Below are positions 54,796-64,000 of a stretch of 64,000 nucleotides of DNA, piece by piece. The position numbers and the translations under genes are program-made. The stretch covers positions 62,001-126,000 of the forward strand of contig NZ_ML776455.1 of the NCBI RefSeq assembly GCF_009830945.1. Reading direction: 5' to 3'. Source of the DNA: Nocardiopsis sp. FR4 (GTDB lineage: Bacteria; Actinomycetota; Actinomycetes; Streptosporangiales; Streptosporangiaceae). Positions within the stretch are counted from its first letter, which is position 1. Each line of letters starts with the position of its first letter. The notes below the pieces were generated by a model, which saw only the letters and a list, made by a program, of their open reading frames with translations, was not told where the DNA came from and ran no database searches.

Positions 54796-57700
54796 ATGAC
54801 GGTACGGATCGCGCTGCTGTCCACGTCCGACACCGACCTGCTCTCCGCGCGGGCCAGCGGCGCCGCGTACGCGTGGGCCAACCCGTCCCGCGCCTCCGAC
54901 GCCGAACTCACCGCCGCCGTCGAGGACGCCGACCTCGTGGTCGTGCGGCTGCTCGGCTCCCCGCACGACCTGTGGCCCGGCCTGGCCGCCGTCCGGGAGC
55001 GGGGCACCCCGCTGGTCGTCCTCAGCGGCGAGCTGCAGCCCAGCGCCGAACTGATGGAGCACTCCACCGTCCCGATCGGCCTGGCCACCGACGCCCACCG
55101 CTACCTGGCCGAGGGCGGTCCCGCCAACCTCGCCCGCCTGCACGCCTTCCTGTCGGACACCGTGCTGCTGACCGGCGAGGGGTTCGACCCGCCGCAGGAG
55201 GTTCCGCTGTGGGGCTTCGCCGAGCGCGACCAGCCGGACGACCCCGGGCTGCCGCGGGTCGGCATCCTCTACTACCGGGCCCACGAGGCGGGCGGCAACA
55301 CCGCGTTCGCGCACGCCCTGGCCGACGCCGTGGACGCCACCGGGCAGGCCGTGGGCGTCCCCGTGTTCGCCGGATCCCTGCGCTCGGCGCCCGACGAGCT
55401 GTACGCGGCCCTCGGCGGCTTCGACGCGCTGGTGGTCACCGTCCTGGCGGCGGGCGGCAGCGTGCCCGCGTCCGCCGGCGCGGGCGGGGACGACGAGGCG
55501 TGGGACGTGGAGCGGATGGCGGCCCTGGACGTCCCCGTCCTCCAGGGGCTGTGCCTGACCAGCTCCCGCGCCGACTGGGAGGCCTCCGACGACGGCGTCA
55601 CCCCGCTGGACTCGGCCAGCCAGATCGCCATCCCCGAGTTCGACGGCCGGATCATCACCGTGCCGTTCTCCTTCAAGGAGATCGACGCCGACGGGCTGCC
55701 CCGCTACGTCGCGGACCCCGAGCGCTGCGCCCGCCTGGCCGGGATCGCCGCCGCCCACGCCCGGCTGCGGCACGTGCCCCCCGCCGACAAGCGGATCGCG
55801 GTGGTCCTGTCCGCCTACCCCACCAAGCACGCCCGGATCGGCAACGCGGTCGGACTCGACACGCCCCGCTCCCTGGTCCGCCTGCTGCGCCGACTGCGCG
55901 CCGAGGGCTACGACCTGGGAGAACCCGGAGACCTGCCCGGACTGGACCTGCCCGACGACGCCGAGGCCGGGGACGCGCTGATGCACGCCCTGATCGCTGC
56001 GGGCGGACAGGACGAGGACTGGCTCACCTCCGCGCAGCTCACCGAGGCGCACGTGCGGATCTCCCCCGAGCAGTACGCGGCCTGGACGGGGGACCTGCCC
56101 GAAGCCCTGAGGGAGGCGATGGTCGAGGCGTGGGGCCCCGCGCCCGGCCGCCTGTACGTCAACGACGCGGGCGAACTCGTCCTGGCCGCGCTGCGCGCCG
56201 GGAACGTGGTCGTGCTGGTCCAGCCGCCGCGCGGCTTCGGGGAGAACCCGGTCGCCATCTACCACGACCCCGACCTGGCCCCCAGCCACCACTACCTGGC
56301 CGCCTACCGGTGGCTGGAGCACGGCTTCGGCGCCCACGCCGTCGTCCACCTCGGCAAGCACGGCTCCCTGGAGTGGCTGCCCGGCAAGAACGCCGCGCTG
56401 TCCGCCGCCTGCGCCACCGACGCCGTGCTCGGCGGTCTGCCGCTGGTCTACCCCTTCCTGGTCAACGACCCCGGCGAGGGCGCCCAGGCCAAGCGCCGCG
56501 CCCACGCCACGGTCGTGGACCACCTCATCCCGCCGATGGCCCGCGCGGAGACCTACGGCGACATCGCCCGCCTGGAGCAGCTGCTCGACGAGCACGCCAA
56601 CATCGCGGCCATGGACCCGGCCAAGCTGCCCGCGGTCCGCGGCGAGATCTGGTCCCTCATGCGCGCGGCCGAGATGCACCGCGACCTCGGCCTGGAGGAG
56701 CGGCCCGACGACGAGGAGTTCGACGACTTCCTGCTGCACGTCGACGGCTGGCTGTGCGAGATCAAGGACGCGCAGATCCGCGACGGCCTGCACGTGCTCG
56801 GCGAGGCGCCGGAGGGCGAGGCCCGGGTGAACCTGGTCCTGGCCGTCCTGCGCGCCGCCCAGGTCTGGGGCGGGGTGGGGAGCGCGGTGCCCGGGCTGCG
56901 CTCCGCCCTCGGCCTGAAGGAGGACGCGCCCACCACCGAGGTCGACGCGGCGGAGGCGCGGGCACGCCGCCTCGTCGAGCGCATGGAGGACGCGGGCTGG
57001 GACCCGGCCGCCGCGGCCGGCCTGCACGAGGACCCCGAGGTGCGCCGCGTCCTGGAGTTCGCCGCCGAACAGGTGGTGCCGCGCCTGGCCCGCACCACCG
57101 ACGAACTCGACCACACCGTCCACGCCCTGGCGGGCGGCTACGTCCCGGCGGGCCCCTCCGGCTCCCCGCTGCGCGGCCTGGTCAACGTGCTGCCGACCGG
57201 CCGCAACTTCTACACCGTCGACCCCCGCGCCGTCCCCTCCCGGCTCGCCTGGCAGACCGGCCAGGCCATGGCCGACTCCCTGCTGCGCCGTCACCTGGAG
57301 GAGACCGGGACCTACCCCGAGTCGGTGGGCCTGTCCGTGTGGGGCACGTCGGCGATGCGCACCTCCGGCGACGACATCGCCGAGGTGCTGGCGCTGCTGG
57401 GCGTGCGCCCGGAGTGGGACGAGGCCTCCCGCCGGGTCAGCCGCCTGGACGTGGTGCCGCTGGAGGAGCTGGGCCGCCCGCGCGTCGACGTCACCGTGCG
57501 CATCTCCGGCTTCTTCCGGGACGCCTTCCCCCACGTGGTCGCCATGCTGGACGACGCCGTGAACCTGGTCGCCGACCTCGACGAGCCGGAGGAGCGCAAC
57601 TTCGTCCGCGCCCACGCCCGGGCCGACCTGGCCGAGCACGGCGACCGGCGCCGCGCCACCACCCGGATCTTCGGCTCCGCGCCCGGCTCCTACGGCGCGG

Positions 57701-58386
57701 GCATCCTCCAGCTCGTGGAGTCCGGCAGCTGGCGCGACGACCGCGACCTCGCCGAGGTCTACACGGCCTGGGGAGGCTTCGCCTACGGGCGCGGGCTCGA
57801 CGGGGTCCCGGCCGCCGACGACATGCGCGCCAACTACCGCCGGATCAGGGTGGCAGCCAAGAACATCGACAGCGCCGAGCACGACATCGCCGACTCCGAC
57901 GACTACTTCCAGTACCACGGCGGCATGATCGCCACCGTCCGCGCGCTCACCGGCGCCGAGCCGAAGGCCTACGTCGGCGACTCCACCGCGCCCGACGCGG
58001 TGCGCACCCGCACCCTCGCCGAGGAGACCGCCCGCGTGTTCCGGGCCCGCGTGGTCAACCCGCGCTGGATCTCGGCCATGCGCCGCCACGGCTACAAGGG
58101 GGCCTTCGAGCTGGCCGCCACCGTCGACTACCTCTTCGGCTTCGACGCCACGGCCGGGGTCGTGCACGACTGGATGTACGAGAAGCTCGCCGCCGAGTAC
58201 GTGCTGGACGCCGACACCCAGGAGTTCCTGCGCCGCTCCAACCCGTGGGCGCTGCACGGCATCGTCGAGCGGCTGCACGAGGCCGCCCGGCGCGGGCTGT
58301 GGGCCGAGCCGGACCCGGCGACGATGGAGGCCCTCACCGAGGTCTACCTGGAGGTCGAGGGCGACCTGGAGGACCGGTCCGAATGA
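54796..58386 (+). CDS. cobN: Cobaltochelatase subunit CobN
   Basis: 1196 aa, large subunit of the aerobic cobalt chelatase that inserts cobalt into hydrogenobyrinate a,c-diamide. CobN/BchH-type segments include VHLGKHGSLEWLPGKN, GILYYRAHEAGGNTAF and GRNFYTVDPRAVPSRLAW, and the C-terminal WISAMRRHGYKGAFELAATVDYL. ATG 54796 follows GGGAGGAATC; upstream in-frame codons belong to the riboswitch. First gene of the cobN-cobF-cobQ-cobK operon. Confidence 0.96.
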   Translation: MTVRIALLSTSDTDLLSARASGAAYAWANPSRASDAELTAAVEDADLVVVRLLGSPHDLWPGLAAVRERGTPLVVLSGELQPSAELMEHSTVPIGLATDAHRYLAEGGPANLARLHAFLSDTVLLTGEGFDPPQEVPLWGFAERDQPDDPGLPRVGILYYRAHEAGGNTAFAHALADAVDATGQAVGVPVFAGSLRSAPDELYAALGGFDALVVTVLAAGGSVPASAGAGGDDEAWDVERMAALDVPVLQGLCLTSSRADWEASDDGVTPLDSASQIAIPEFDGRIITVPFSFKEIDADGLPRYVADPERCARLAGIAAAHARLRHVPPADKRIAVVLSAYPTKHARIGNAVGLDTPRSLVRLLRRLRAEGYDLGEPGDLPGLDLPDDAEAGDALMHALIAAGGQDEDWLTSAQLTEAHVRISPEQYAAWTGDLPEALREAMVEAWGPAPGRLYVNDAGELVLAALRAGNVVVLVQPPRGFGENPVAIYHDPDLAPSHHYLAAYRWLEHGFGAHAVVHLGKHGSLEWLPGKNAALSAACATDAVLGGLPLVYPFLVNDPGEGAQAKRRAHATVVDHLIPPMARAETYGDIARLEQLLDEHANIAAMDPAKLPAVRGEIWSLMRAAEMHRDLGLEERPDDEEFDDFLLHVDGWLCEIKDAQIRDGLHVLGEAPEGEARVNLVLAVLRAAQVWGGVGSAVPGLRSALGLKEDAPTTEVDAAEARARRLVERMEDAGWDPAAAAGLHEDPEVRRVLEFAAEQVVPRLARTTDELDHTVHALAGGYVPAGPSGSPLRGLVNVLPTGRNFYTVDPRAVPSRLAWQTGQAMADSLLRRHLEETGTYPESVGLSVWGTSAMRTSGDDIAEVLALLGVRPEWDEASRRVSRLDVVPLEELGRPRVDVTVRISGFFRDAFPHVVAMLDDAVNLVADLDEPEERNFVRAHARADLAEHGDRRRATTRIFGSAPGSYGAGILQLVESGSWRDDRDLAEVYTAWGGFAYGRGLDGVPAADDMRANYRRIRVAAKNIDSAEHDIADSDDYFQYHGGMIATVRALTGAEPKAYVGDSTAPDAVRTRTLAEETARVFRARVVNPRWISAMRRHGYKGAFELAATVDYLFGFDATAGVVHDWMYEKLAAEYVLDADTQEFLRRSNPWALHGIVERLHEAARRGLWAEPDPATMEALTEVYLEVEGDLEDRSE

Positions 58387-59108
58387 GGGTGCGCGTCCTC
58401 GGCATCGGCATGGGGCCCCGACACGTCACCGCGGAGGTGGCCGAGGCCCTGCGCGGCTGCGACTACGCGGTGGCCGCCCGCAAGCGCGAGGGCGACGAGC
58501 TGCTCGCCCTGCGCCGGGCGGTCTGCGACGCCTACGGCCTGCCCCTGGTCGCCGTGCCCGACCCCGAACGCGACCGGAACGACCCCGCCGACTACCCGGC
58601 CGCGGTGGCCGCCTGGCACGAGGCCCGGGTCGCCGCCTACGAGCGGGTGCTCGGCGAGCGCGGCGGCACCGCCGCGTTCCTGGTCTGGGGAGACCCGGCC
58701 CTGTACGACTCCACCCTGAGGATCGTGGCGCGCGTGGCCGAGCGGGGCGTCGTCCCCGTGGAGTACGACGTGCTCCCCGGGATCAGCGCCCCCCAGCTCC
58801 TCGCCGCCCGGCACCGGATCGTGCTGCACGGGGTGGGCCGCCCGGTGCACGTCACCCCCGCGCGCCGCCTGAACGAGGCCGTCGCGGCCGGTCAGGACAA
58901 CATCGTCGTCATGCTCGGCTCCGGGCCCGTGTTCGAGGGGCTGGAGGAGTGGTCGGTCTGGTGGGGCGCCAACCTGGGCACCGACACCGAGGAGTTGGTC
59001 GCGGGCAGGGTCGGCGACGTGCTGCCCGCGATCGGGGCGGCCCGGGCCCGGGCCCGGGAGCGGGCGGGCTGGGTCATGGACGCCGCACTGCTGCGGAGGA
59101 ACACGTGA
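58383..59108 (+). CDS. cobF: Precorrin-6A synthase (deacetylating) CobF
   Basis: 241 aa SAM-dependent methylase of the aerobic corrin pathway, methylating C-1 with loss of the acetyl group. The N-terminus VRVLGIGMGPRHVTAEVAEAL is the tetrapyrrole-methylase start, and FLVWGDPALYDSTLRI and YDVLPGISAPQLLAAR are the family's second and third motifs. ATG overlaps the cobN stop. Confidence 0.9.
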   Translation: MRVRVLGIGMGPRHVTAEVAEALRGCDYAVAARKREGDELLALRRAVCDAYGLPLVAVPDPERDRNDPADYPAAVAAWHEARVAAYERVLGERGGTAAFLVWGDPALYDSTLRIVARVAERGVVPVEYDVLPGISAPQLLAARHRIVLHGVGRPVHVTPARRLNEAVAAGQDNIVVMLGSGPVFEGLEEWSVWWGANLGTDTEELVAGRVGDVLPAIGAARARARERAGWVMDAALLRRNT

Positions 59109-60607
59109 GCGGGGCCGGAGGGGCCGCGGGCGGCGGGATGCTGGTCGCCGGAACCACCTCCGACGCGGGCAAGAGCGTCCTGACCACCGCCCTGTGCCGG
59201 GCCTTCGCGCGCCGCGGCCCGCGGGTCGCGCCGTACAAGGCCCAGAACATGTCCAACAACTCCATGGTCTGCCGGGGTCCCGACGGCCGCCCGGCGGAGA
59301 TCGGCCGGGCCCAGTGGGTGCAGGCGCTGGCCGCCGGGGCCGCGCCCGAACCCGCCATGAACCCCGTGCTGCTCAAGCCGGGCAGTGACCGGCGCAGCCA
59401 CGTGGTCCTGCTCGGGCACCCCGCCGGGGACGTGTCCTCTGCCGACTGGGAGTCCGGGCGCCGCCACCTGGCCGAGGCCGCGCACGCGGCCTACGACGAC
59501 CTGGCCGGCCGCTACGACGTCGTCGTCGCCGAGGGCGCGGGCAGCCCCGCCGAGATCAACCTGCGCGCGGGCGACTACGTGAACATGGGCCTGGCCCGGC
59601 ACGCGGACCTGCCCGTGGTGGTCGTCGGCGACATCGACCGGGGCGGGGTCTTCGCCGCCCTGTACGGCACGGTGGGCCTGCTCGAACCCGCCGACCAGGC
59701 GCTGGTCGCGGGCTTCGTGGTCAACAAGTTCCGCGGGGATCCCGGCCTGCTCCGGCCGGGGCTGGCCGACCTCGAACGGCTCACCGGCCGCCGCGTGTAC
59801 GGCACCCTGCCGTGGGATCCCGGACTGTGGCTGGACTCGGAGGACGCCCTGGACCTGGAGGGCCGCCGCGCGGCCGGGGGAGCGGGCCTGAAGGTGGCCG
59901 TGGTGCGCCTGCCCCGGATCAGCAACTTCACCGACGTGGACGCCCTCGGCCTGGAACCCGACCTGGACGTGGTCTTCGCCTCCGGCCCGCGCGACCTCAC
60001 CGACGCCGACCTGGTCGTCATGCCCGGCACCCGGGCCACCCTCGCCGACCTGGCGTGGCTGCGCGCACGCGGGCTCGACCGGGCGGTCACCGAGCACGTC
60101 CGCCGCGGCCGTCCGCTGCTCGGGATCTGCGGCGGCTTCCAGATGCTCGGCCGGACCGTCGCCGACCCGGACGGGGTCGAGGCCGGGCCCGGCTCGCGGG
60201 CGGAGGGCCTCGGCCTGCTCGACGTACGCACCGACTTCACCGCGGAGAAGACCCTGCGCCTGCCCTCGGGACGGGCGCTCGGCGCGCCCGTGCACGGCTA
60301 CGAGATCCACCACGGCCGGATCACGGTCGGCGGCGCGGAGGAGTTCCCCGGCGGCGCCCGCTCGGGCGGGGTGTTCGGCACCATGTGGCACGGCAGCCTG
60401 GAGGGCGACGCCTTCCGCGGGGCCTTCCTCGCCGAGGCGCTCGGCCGCGAGCCGTCCGGGGTGAGCTTCCCCGCCGCCCGGGAACGGCGCCTGGACCTGC
60501 TCGCCGACCTGGCCGAGCGGCACCTGGACGTCGACGCGCTGCTGGACCTCGCCGTCAAGGGCGCCCCGGCGGGTCTGCCCGCGCTGGCCCCGGGGGCGGG
60601 CCGGTGA
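59105..60607 (+). CDS. cobQ: Cobyric acid synthase CobQ
   Basis: 500 aa glutamine-dependent amidase acting on four side chains of adenosylcobyrinate diamide. N-terminal dethiobiotin-synthetase-like ATPase with [17 protein letters not shown] and [10 protein letters not shown], and a C-terminal glutaminase with nucleophile Cys in [12 protein letters not shown] and His in [11 protein letters not shown] 59105 overlaps the cobF stop. Confidence 0.95.
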   Translation: MSGAGGAAGGGMLVAGTTSDAGKSVLTTALCRAFARRGPRVAPYKAQNMSNNSMVCRGPDGRPAEIGRAQWVQALAAGAAPEPAMNPVLLKPGSDRRSHVVLLGHPAGDVSSADWESGRRHLAEAAHAAYDDLAGRYDVVVAEGAGSPAEINLRAGDYVNMGLARHADLPVVVVGDIDRGGVFAALYGTVGLLEPADQALVAGFVVNKFRGDPGLLRPGLADLERLTGRRVYGTLPWDPGLWLDSEDALDLEGRRAAGGAGLKVAVVRLPRISNFTDVDALGLEPDLDVVFASGPRDLTDADLVVMPGTRATLADLAWLRARGLDRAVTEHVRRGRPLLGICGGFQMLGRTVADPDGVEAGPGSRAEGLGLLDVRTDFTAEKTLRLPSGRALGAPVHGYEIHHGRITVGGAEEFPGGARSGGVFGTMWHGSLEGDAFRGAFLAEALGREPSGVSFPAARERRLDLLADLAERHLDVDALLDLAVKGAPAGLPALAPGAGR

Positions 60608-61329
60608 GGCTGCTGCTCCTCGGCGGGACCTCCGAGGCCCGTGAGCTCGCCGCCCTCCTGGTCGACGCGGGCGTCGACGTGACCACGTCGCTGGCGGGCC
60701 GGGTGGCCCGGCCCCGCCTGCCGGTGGGCCGGGTGCGCATCGGCGGGTTCGGGGGGGTTCCGGGCCTTCGCGCGGCGCTGGCCTCCTACGACGCGGTGGT
60801 GGACGCCACCCACCCCTTCGCCCTGGGCATGACCGCCAACGCGGCGGCCGCCTGCACCGACATCCCCCTGCTGCGGCTGGAGCGGCCGGGCTGGGATCCC
60901 GACCCGGCCTGGCACTACGCCGACACGCACGAGGAGGCGGCAGGGCGGGCCGCCGCCCTCGGCGCCCGGCCCTTCCTCACGGTCGGCCGCCAGGAACTCG
61001 CCCGCTTCGTCCCGGAACTGGGCTCCAGGGCCGTCCTGGCCCGGGTGGTGGACGTCCCCGAACTCGCCCTGCCCGCCCCCTGGCGGCTGGTGACCAGCCG
61101 GGGCCCCTACCGCCTGGAGGGCGAACTGGACCTCATGGGCGGCCACCGCGCGGACGTCCTGGTCACCAAGGACTCCGGCGGCACCTACACCTGGCCCAAG
61201 ATGGCGGCCGCTCGGCGGCTGGGCGTGCCCGTCGTGGTGGTGCGGCGGCCCCCGGGCCCGCCCGGGGTGCCCACCGTCCACGACGTGGCCGCCGCGTTCG
61301 CCTGGGTGAACGGCCTGCGCCGGGGGTGA
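60604..61329 (+). CDS. cobK: Precorrin-6A reductase CobK
   Basis: 241 aa NADPH-dependent reductase turning precorrin-6A into 6[18 protein letters not shown] at the N-terminus, [17 protein letters not shown] in the middle and [20 protein letters not shown] near the C-terminus are family segments. GTG overlaps the cobQ stop. Last gene of this operon. Confidence 0.93.
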   Translation: MRLLLLGGTSEARELAALLVDAGVDVTTSLAGRVARPRLPVGRVRIGGFGGVPGLRAALASYDAVVDATHPFALGMTANAAAACTDIPLLRLERPGWDPDPAWHYADTHEEAAGRAAALGARPFLTVGRQELARFVPELGSRAVLARVVDVPELALPAPWRLVTSRGPYRLEGELDLMGGHRADVLVTKDSGGTYTWPKMAAARRLGVPVVVVRRPPGPPGVPTVHDVAAAFAWVNGLRRG

Positions 61330-61348
61330 ACGCGCGGGGACCCGGCAC

Positions 61349-61363
61349 GGGAGCCCGGCTCCC
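61349..61363. terminator. Convergent terminator between cobK and cobB
   Basis: gggagc/gctccc with a three-base loop, in the 54 bases between the two converging stops. Confidence 0.55.
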
Positions 61364-61383
61364 GGAGGGGCCGGTGTCCGGGT

Positions 61384-62742
61384 TCAGCCGGAGGCGGCGT
61401 GCACGGCCCGTGCGAAGCGGGCGGCGAACCGGGGGTGCCCGGCCCAGTGGACGTGCAGGTAGGAGGCGTGCAGCGTCGGCGAGGCGAAACCCTCCGGCGC
61501 GCCCTCGACCTCCCACGCCGGACGGGTCCCGCAGGACCCGGGCGTGAGCCGGGTGCGGTGGAACTCGTGGCCGGTGGCCCTCTCCCCGGCCCGGGTCAAC
61601 AGGGTGTCCCCGGGCGAGACCGCCTCGGGGTAGCGCAGGGTCAGCCGCTCCGTCATCTCCGCGCGCGCGGGCACGGCCCCCGCCATGGGCTCGCCGTCGA
61701 GCGACTCGGCGAGGTAGAGCAGCCCCGCGCACTCGGCCACGGTCGGCACGCCTCCGCGCACCGCCTCGCGCAGTTCGGCCAGTAGGCCCCGGTTGGCGGC
61801 GAGCCGACCCGCGTACACCTCGGGGAAGCCCCCGCCCAGGTAGAGGCCCCGGGTCCCGGCGGGCAGCCCGCCGTCGCCGAGCGGGTCGAAACCGACCACC
61901 TCGCATCCGGAGGCGGTGAGCAGTTCCTCGGTCTCGGCGTAGCGGAAGGTGAAGGCACGCCCGCCCGCCACCGCGACCACCGGGCGACGGTCCGCGGCGG
62001 GCGCCGCCACGGCGTCCGCCGGGTCCCAGGGCCGGGCCGCCAGCGGGGGCGCGGAGCGGGCCAGGTCCAGCAGCGCCGCCAGGTCCACCTGGTGCGCGAT
62101 CTGCTCCCCCAGGTGGGCGACCGTACGCGCCGACTCCGCGCGCTCGGACGCCGGGACCAGCCCCAGGTGCCGGGAGGGGGCGGCGAGCCGCTCGTCGCGG
62201 CGGACCACGCCGAGGACGGGCAGGCGCGTCGCCCGGATGATCTCGGCGACGTTGCGCTCCGAGCCCGCCTGGTTGAGGATCACCCCGGCCACCTCGACCG
62301 CCGGGTCGTAGGCGGCCATGCCCGCGACGAGCGCACCCACCGAACGCGACATCCGGGACACGTCCACCACCAGCACCACCGGTGTCCGGGTCAGTGCCGC
62401 GACGTGCGCGGACGAGGCGAACCCGTCGGTGCCCAGCCGCCCGTCGTGCAGGCCCATCACCCCCTCGACGACGGCGACGTCGGCGCCGCGCGCACCGTGC
62501 AGCAGGAGCGGCGCCACCCGGTCCTCGCCGACCAGGTGGGGGTCCAGGTTGCGGCCGGGCCGCCCGGTGGCCAGGGCGTGGTAGCCGGGATCGATGTAGT
62601 CGGGGCCCACCTTGTGCCCGCTCACCGAGTGTCCGGCGTCGCGCAGCGCCGCCATCAGCCCGGTCGCGACCGTGGTCTTGCCCTGCCCGGTCATGGGCGC
62701 GGCGACCATCAGCCGGGGCAGGTCCGCCGGCGGGGAGGTCAC
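61384..62742 (-). CDS. cobB: Hydrogenobyrinate/cobyrinate a,c-diamide synthase CobB
   Basis: 452 aa. ATPase part with PMTGQGKTTVATGLMAALRD, and a C-terminal glutaminase domain with Cys in TVAECAGLLYLAESL and His in GHEFHRTRL. It amidates the a and c side chains before cobalt insertion. GTG 62742 overlaps the cobO stop (GTGA); longer in-frame extension upstream is antisense to nothing but lies inside cobO and is rejected. Confidence 0.93.
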   Translation of the reverse strand: MTSPPADLPRLMVAAPMTGQGKTTVATGLMAALRDAGHSVSGHKVGPDYIDPGYHALATGRPGRNLDPHLVGEDRVAPLLLHGARGADVAVVEGVMGLHDGRLGTDGFASSAHVAALTRTPVVLVVDVSRMSRSVGALVAGMAAYDPAVEVAGVILNQAGSERNVAEIIRATRLPVLGVVRRDERLAAPSRHLGLVPASERAESARTVAHLGEQIAHQVDLAALLDLARSAPPLAARPWDPADAVAAPAADRRPVVAVAGGRAFTFRYAETEELLTASGCEVVGFDPLGDGGLPAGTRGLYLGGGFPEVYAGRLAANRGLLAELREAVRGGVPTVAECAGLLYLAESLDGEPMAGAVPARAEMTERLTLRYPEAVSPGDTLLTRAGERATGHEFHRTRLTPGSCGTRPAWEVEGAPEGFASPTLHASYLHVHWAGHPRFAARFARAVHAASG

Positions 62743-63353
62743 CACTCGATGCCCCGCTGCCCCTTGCGCCCGGCGTCCATGGGGTGCTTGACCTTCGTCA
62801 TCTCGGTGACCAGGTCGGCGGCCTCCAGCAGGCGCGGGTCGGCGCGGCGGCCGGTGATCACCACGTGCTGGCGGCCGGGGCGCTCGCGCAGGGCCGTGAC
62901 GACCTCGTCGGCGTCGACCCAGCCCCAGTTGATGGGATAGGTGAACTCGTCGAGGATGAGCAGGTCGTGCGCCTGGTCGGCGAGCCGCCGCCGGACCTCC
63001 GCCCAGCCCTCGGCGGCGGCGGCCGCGTGGTCCTCGGCCTCGCCCTCGCGGCGGATCCACGACCAGCCCGAACCCATCTTGTGCCACTCCACCGGACCGC
63101 CCTCGCCGGTCTCCTCGTGGAGCCGGCCCAGGCGTTCCAGCACGGTCTGCTCGCCGATGCGCCACTTGGCCGACTTGACGAACTGGAACACCCCGATCCG
63201 CCAGCCCTGGTTCCAGCCGCGCAGGGCCAGGCCGAACGCGGCGGTCGACTTGCCCTTGCCGTCGCCGGTGTGCACGGCGAGCAGCGGCAGGTTGCGGCGC
63301 TGGCGGGTGGTGAGTCCGTCGTCGGGAACGACGAGCGGTTGTCCCTGCGGCAT
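62739..63353 (-). CDS. cobO: Cob(I)yrinic acid a,c-diamide adenosyltransferase CobO
   Basis: 204 aa, CobA/CobO/BtuR family. Walker-like AVHTGDGKGKSTAAFGLALR, FVKSAKWRIGEQ, DLLILDEFTYPINWGW and HVVITGRRADPRLLEAAD are all present. Adds the adenosyl group to cobalt. ATG overlaps the upstream stop (TGATG). Confidence 0.95.
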   Translation of the reverse strand: MPQGQPLVVPDDGLTTRQRRNLPLLAVHTGDGKGKSTAAFGLALRGWNQGWRIGVFQFVKSAKWRIGEQTVLERLGRLHEETGEGGPVEWHKMGSGWSWIRREGEAEDHAAAAAEGWAEVRRRLADQAHDLLILDEFTYPINWGWVDADEVVTALRERPGRQHVVITGRRADPRLLEAADLVTEMTKVKHPMDAGRKGQRGIEW

Positions 63354-64000
63354 CAGGAGGCCCTCTCTCGTACGGCGCCGCCCAGCGCGTCCGCGCTGAC
63401 CTCGGCGACGGGCAGGTGGTCGGCGCCGAGGCGTTCGGCGAGGCGTGCGGCCAGGCCCAGGCGCAGCGGTCCGGACTCGCCGTCCACCACGACGGTGGTG
63501 ACGCCCAGCCCGGCGACGTGGTCGGCGGCGCTCAGCGCTCGGCCCACGGCGCCGCGTCCGCCGGTGGCCCGGCCGTCGGTGACCACGAGCAGGAGCGGGC
63601 GCAGCCGGGGGTCGCGCAGGCGTTCGCGCCGCAGCACGCGGGCCGCCTCCAGCAGGCCCTCGGCGAGCGGGGTGCGCCCCCCGGCGGGCAGGCCGTCGAG
63701 GCGGGCCGCGGCGGCGTCCACGGAACGGGTCGGCGGCAGGGTGAGCTCGGCCCCCCCGCCCCGGAAGGTCACCAGGCCCACCTTGTCGCGGCGGCGGTAG
63801 GCGTCCAGGAGCAGGGAGAGGATCGCGGCCTTGACCTCGCCCATCCGCCTGCGCGCGGCCATGGAGCCGGAGGCGTCGACGCAGAACAGCACCAGGTTGC
63901 TCTCCTGGCCCTCGCGGACCGCGACGCGCAGGTCCTCGGGGCGCAGCCGCGGCCGGCCGCCTCCCCGGGGGCGGGCCGCGGCGGCCCGCACGGTCTCGAC
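63353..64000 (-). CDS. Chelatase subunit with VWA domain (N-terminal part outside window)
   Basis: The visible 215 codons form a von Willebrand A domain with the metal-binding DASGSMAARRRM motif, TFRGGGAELTLPPTRS and LVVTDGRATGG. This is the C-terminal part of magnesium-chelatase ChlI/ChlD-type proteins, which in actinomycetes serve with CobN in cobalt chelation. The frame remains open to the window end, so the ATPase part lies beyond. Stop overlaps the cobO start. Confidence 0.88.
   Translation of the reverse strand, partial: VETVRAAAARPRGGGRPRLRPEDLRVAVREGQESNLVLFCVDASGSMAARRRMGEVKAAILSLLLDAYRRRDKVGLVTFRGGGAELTLPPTRSVDAAAARLDGLPAGGRTPLAEGLLEAARVLRRERLRDPRLRPLLLVVTDGRATGGRGAVGRALSAADHVAGLGVTTVVVDGESGPLRLGLAARLAERLGADHLPVAEVSADALGGAVRERAS

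Noticed and set aside
54873..59108. Long plus-strand frame overlapping cobN and cobF
   Set aside because: Arg/Pro/Gly-rich low-complexity translation typical of a shifted frame; only its end beyond 58383 is real (cobF).

Overview
The window reads as a high-GC actinomycete chromosome, most like Nocardiopsis and relatives. The support is strong G/C bias at third codon positions, many GTG starts with ATGA/GTGA gene overlaps, several XRE-DUF5753 regulators paired with DUF397 or DUF6879 proteins, and an aerobic cobalamin pathway (CobF, CobK, CobN). Genus is inference only.

Layout. (1) 3-641: msrA, whose 3' end is the integration site of a mobile element. (2) About 517-45010: one integrative element of roughly 44.5 kb. 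It is bounded by a 17-bp direct repeat inside msrA (517-533 and 44994-45010). A tyrosine integrase, an excisionase-like protein and a replication-relaxation protein lie at its right end, and the displaced native msrA 3' end lies just outside (44994-45106). (3) 45107-50037: accessory flank with decayed genes (a frameshifted DUF3885-like gene and a decayed copy of an element gene), lower-GC DNA, hairpins and an XRE/DUF397 pair. (4) 50038-64000: ordinary chromosome, with an L,D-transpeptidase lipoprotein, a cobalamin-riboswitch-led B12-type ABC importer, and a second riboswitch in front of cobN-cobF-cobQ-cobK, convergent with cobB-cobO-VWA chelatase.

The element is a defence island. Its left third is a class 1 DISARM system on the minus strand: drmD, drmMI, then a gap, then drmA, drmB, drmC. 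The gap between drmMI and drmA holds the most unusual feature of the window. A silent, oppositely oriented cassette encodes an alternative C-terminal specificity region for the DrmMI methylase. A 216-bp identical inverted repeat lets it swap exactly in frame, and both variable tails are exactly 660 bp. A tyrosine recombinase gene with a near-consensus promoter lies beside it. This predicts a DISARM system whose methylation specificity switches by DNA inversion.

The middle third carries a tightly coupled eight-gene operon of unknown purpose: NUDIX, thymidylate-kinase-like, DUF4254/P-loop kinase/nucleotidyltransferase fusion, phosphoribosyltransferase, GT9-like glycosyltransferase, APH-like kinase, SDR and histidine phosphatase. 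An XRE/DUF6879 regulatory module precedes it. The right third carries a complete Wadjet operon (jetA-jetB-jetC-jetD, minus strand), two related winged-helix proteins with a LexA-type box, and the integration/maintenance module. No conjugation genes are visible, so the element probably moves by site-specific recombination plus help from elsewhere.
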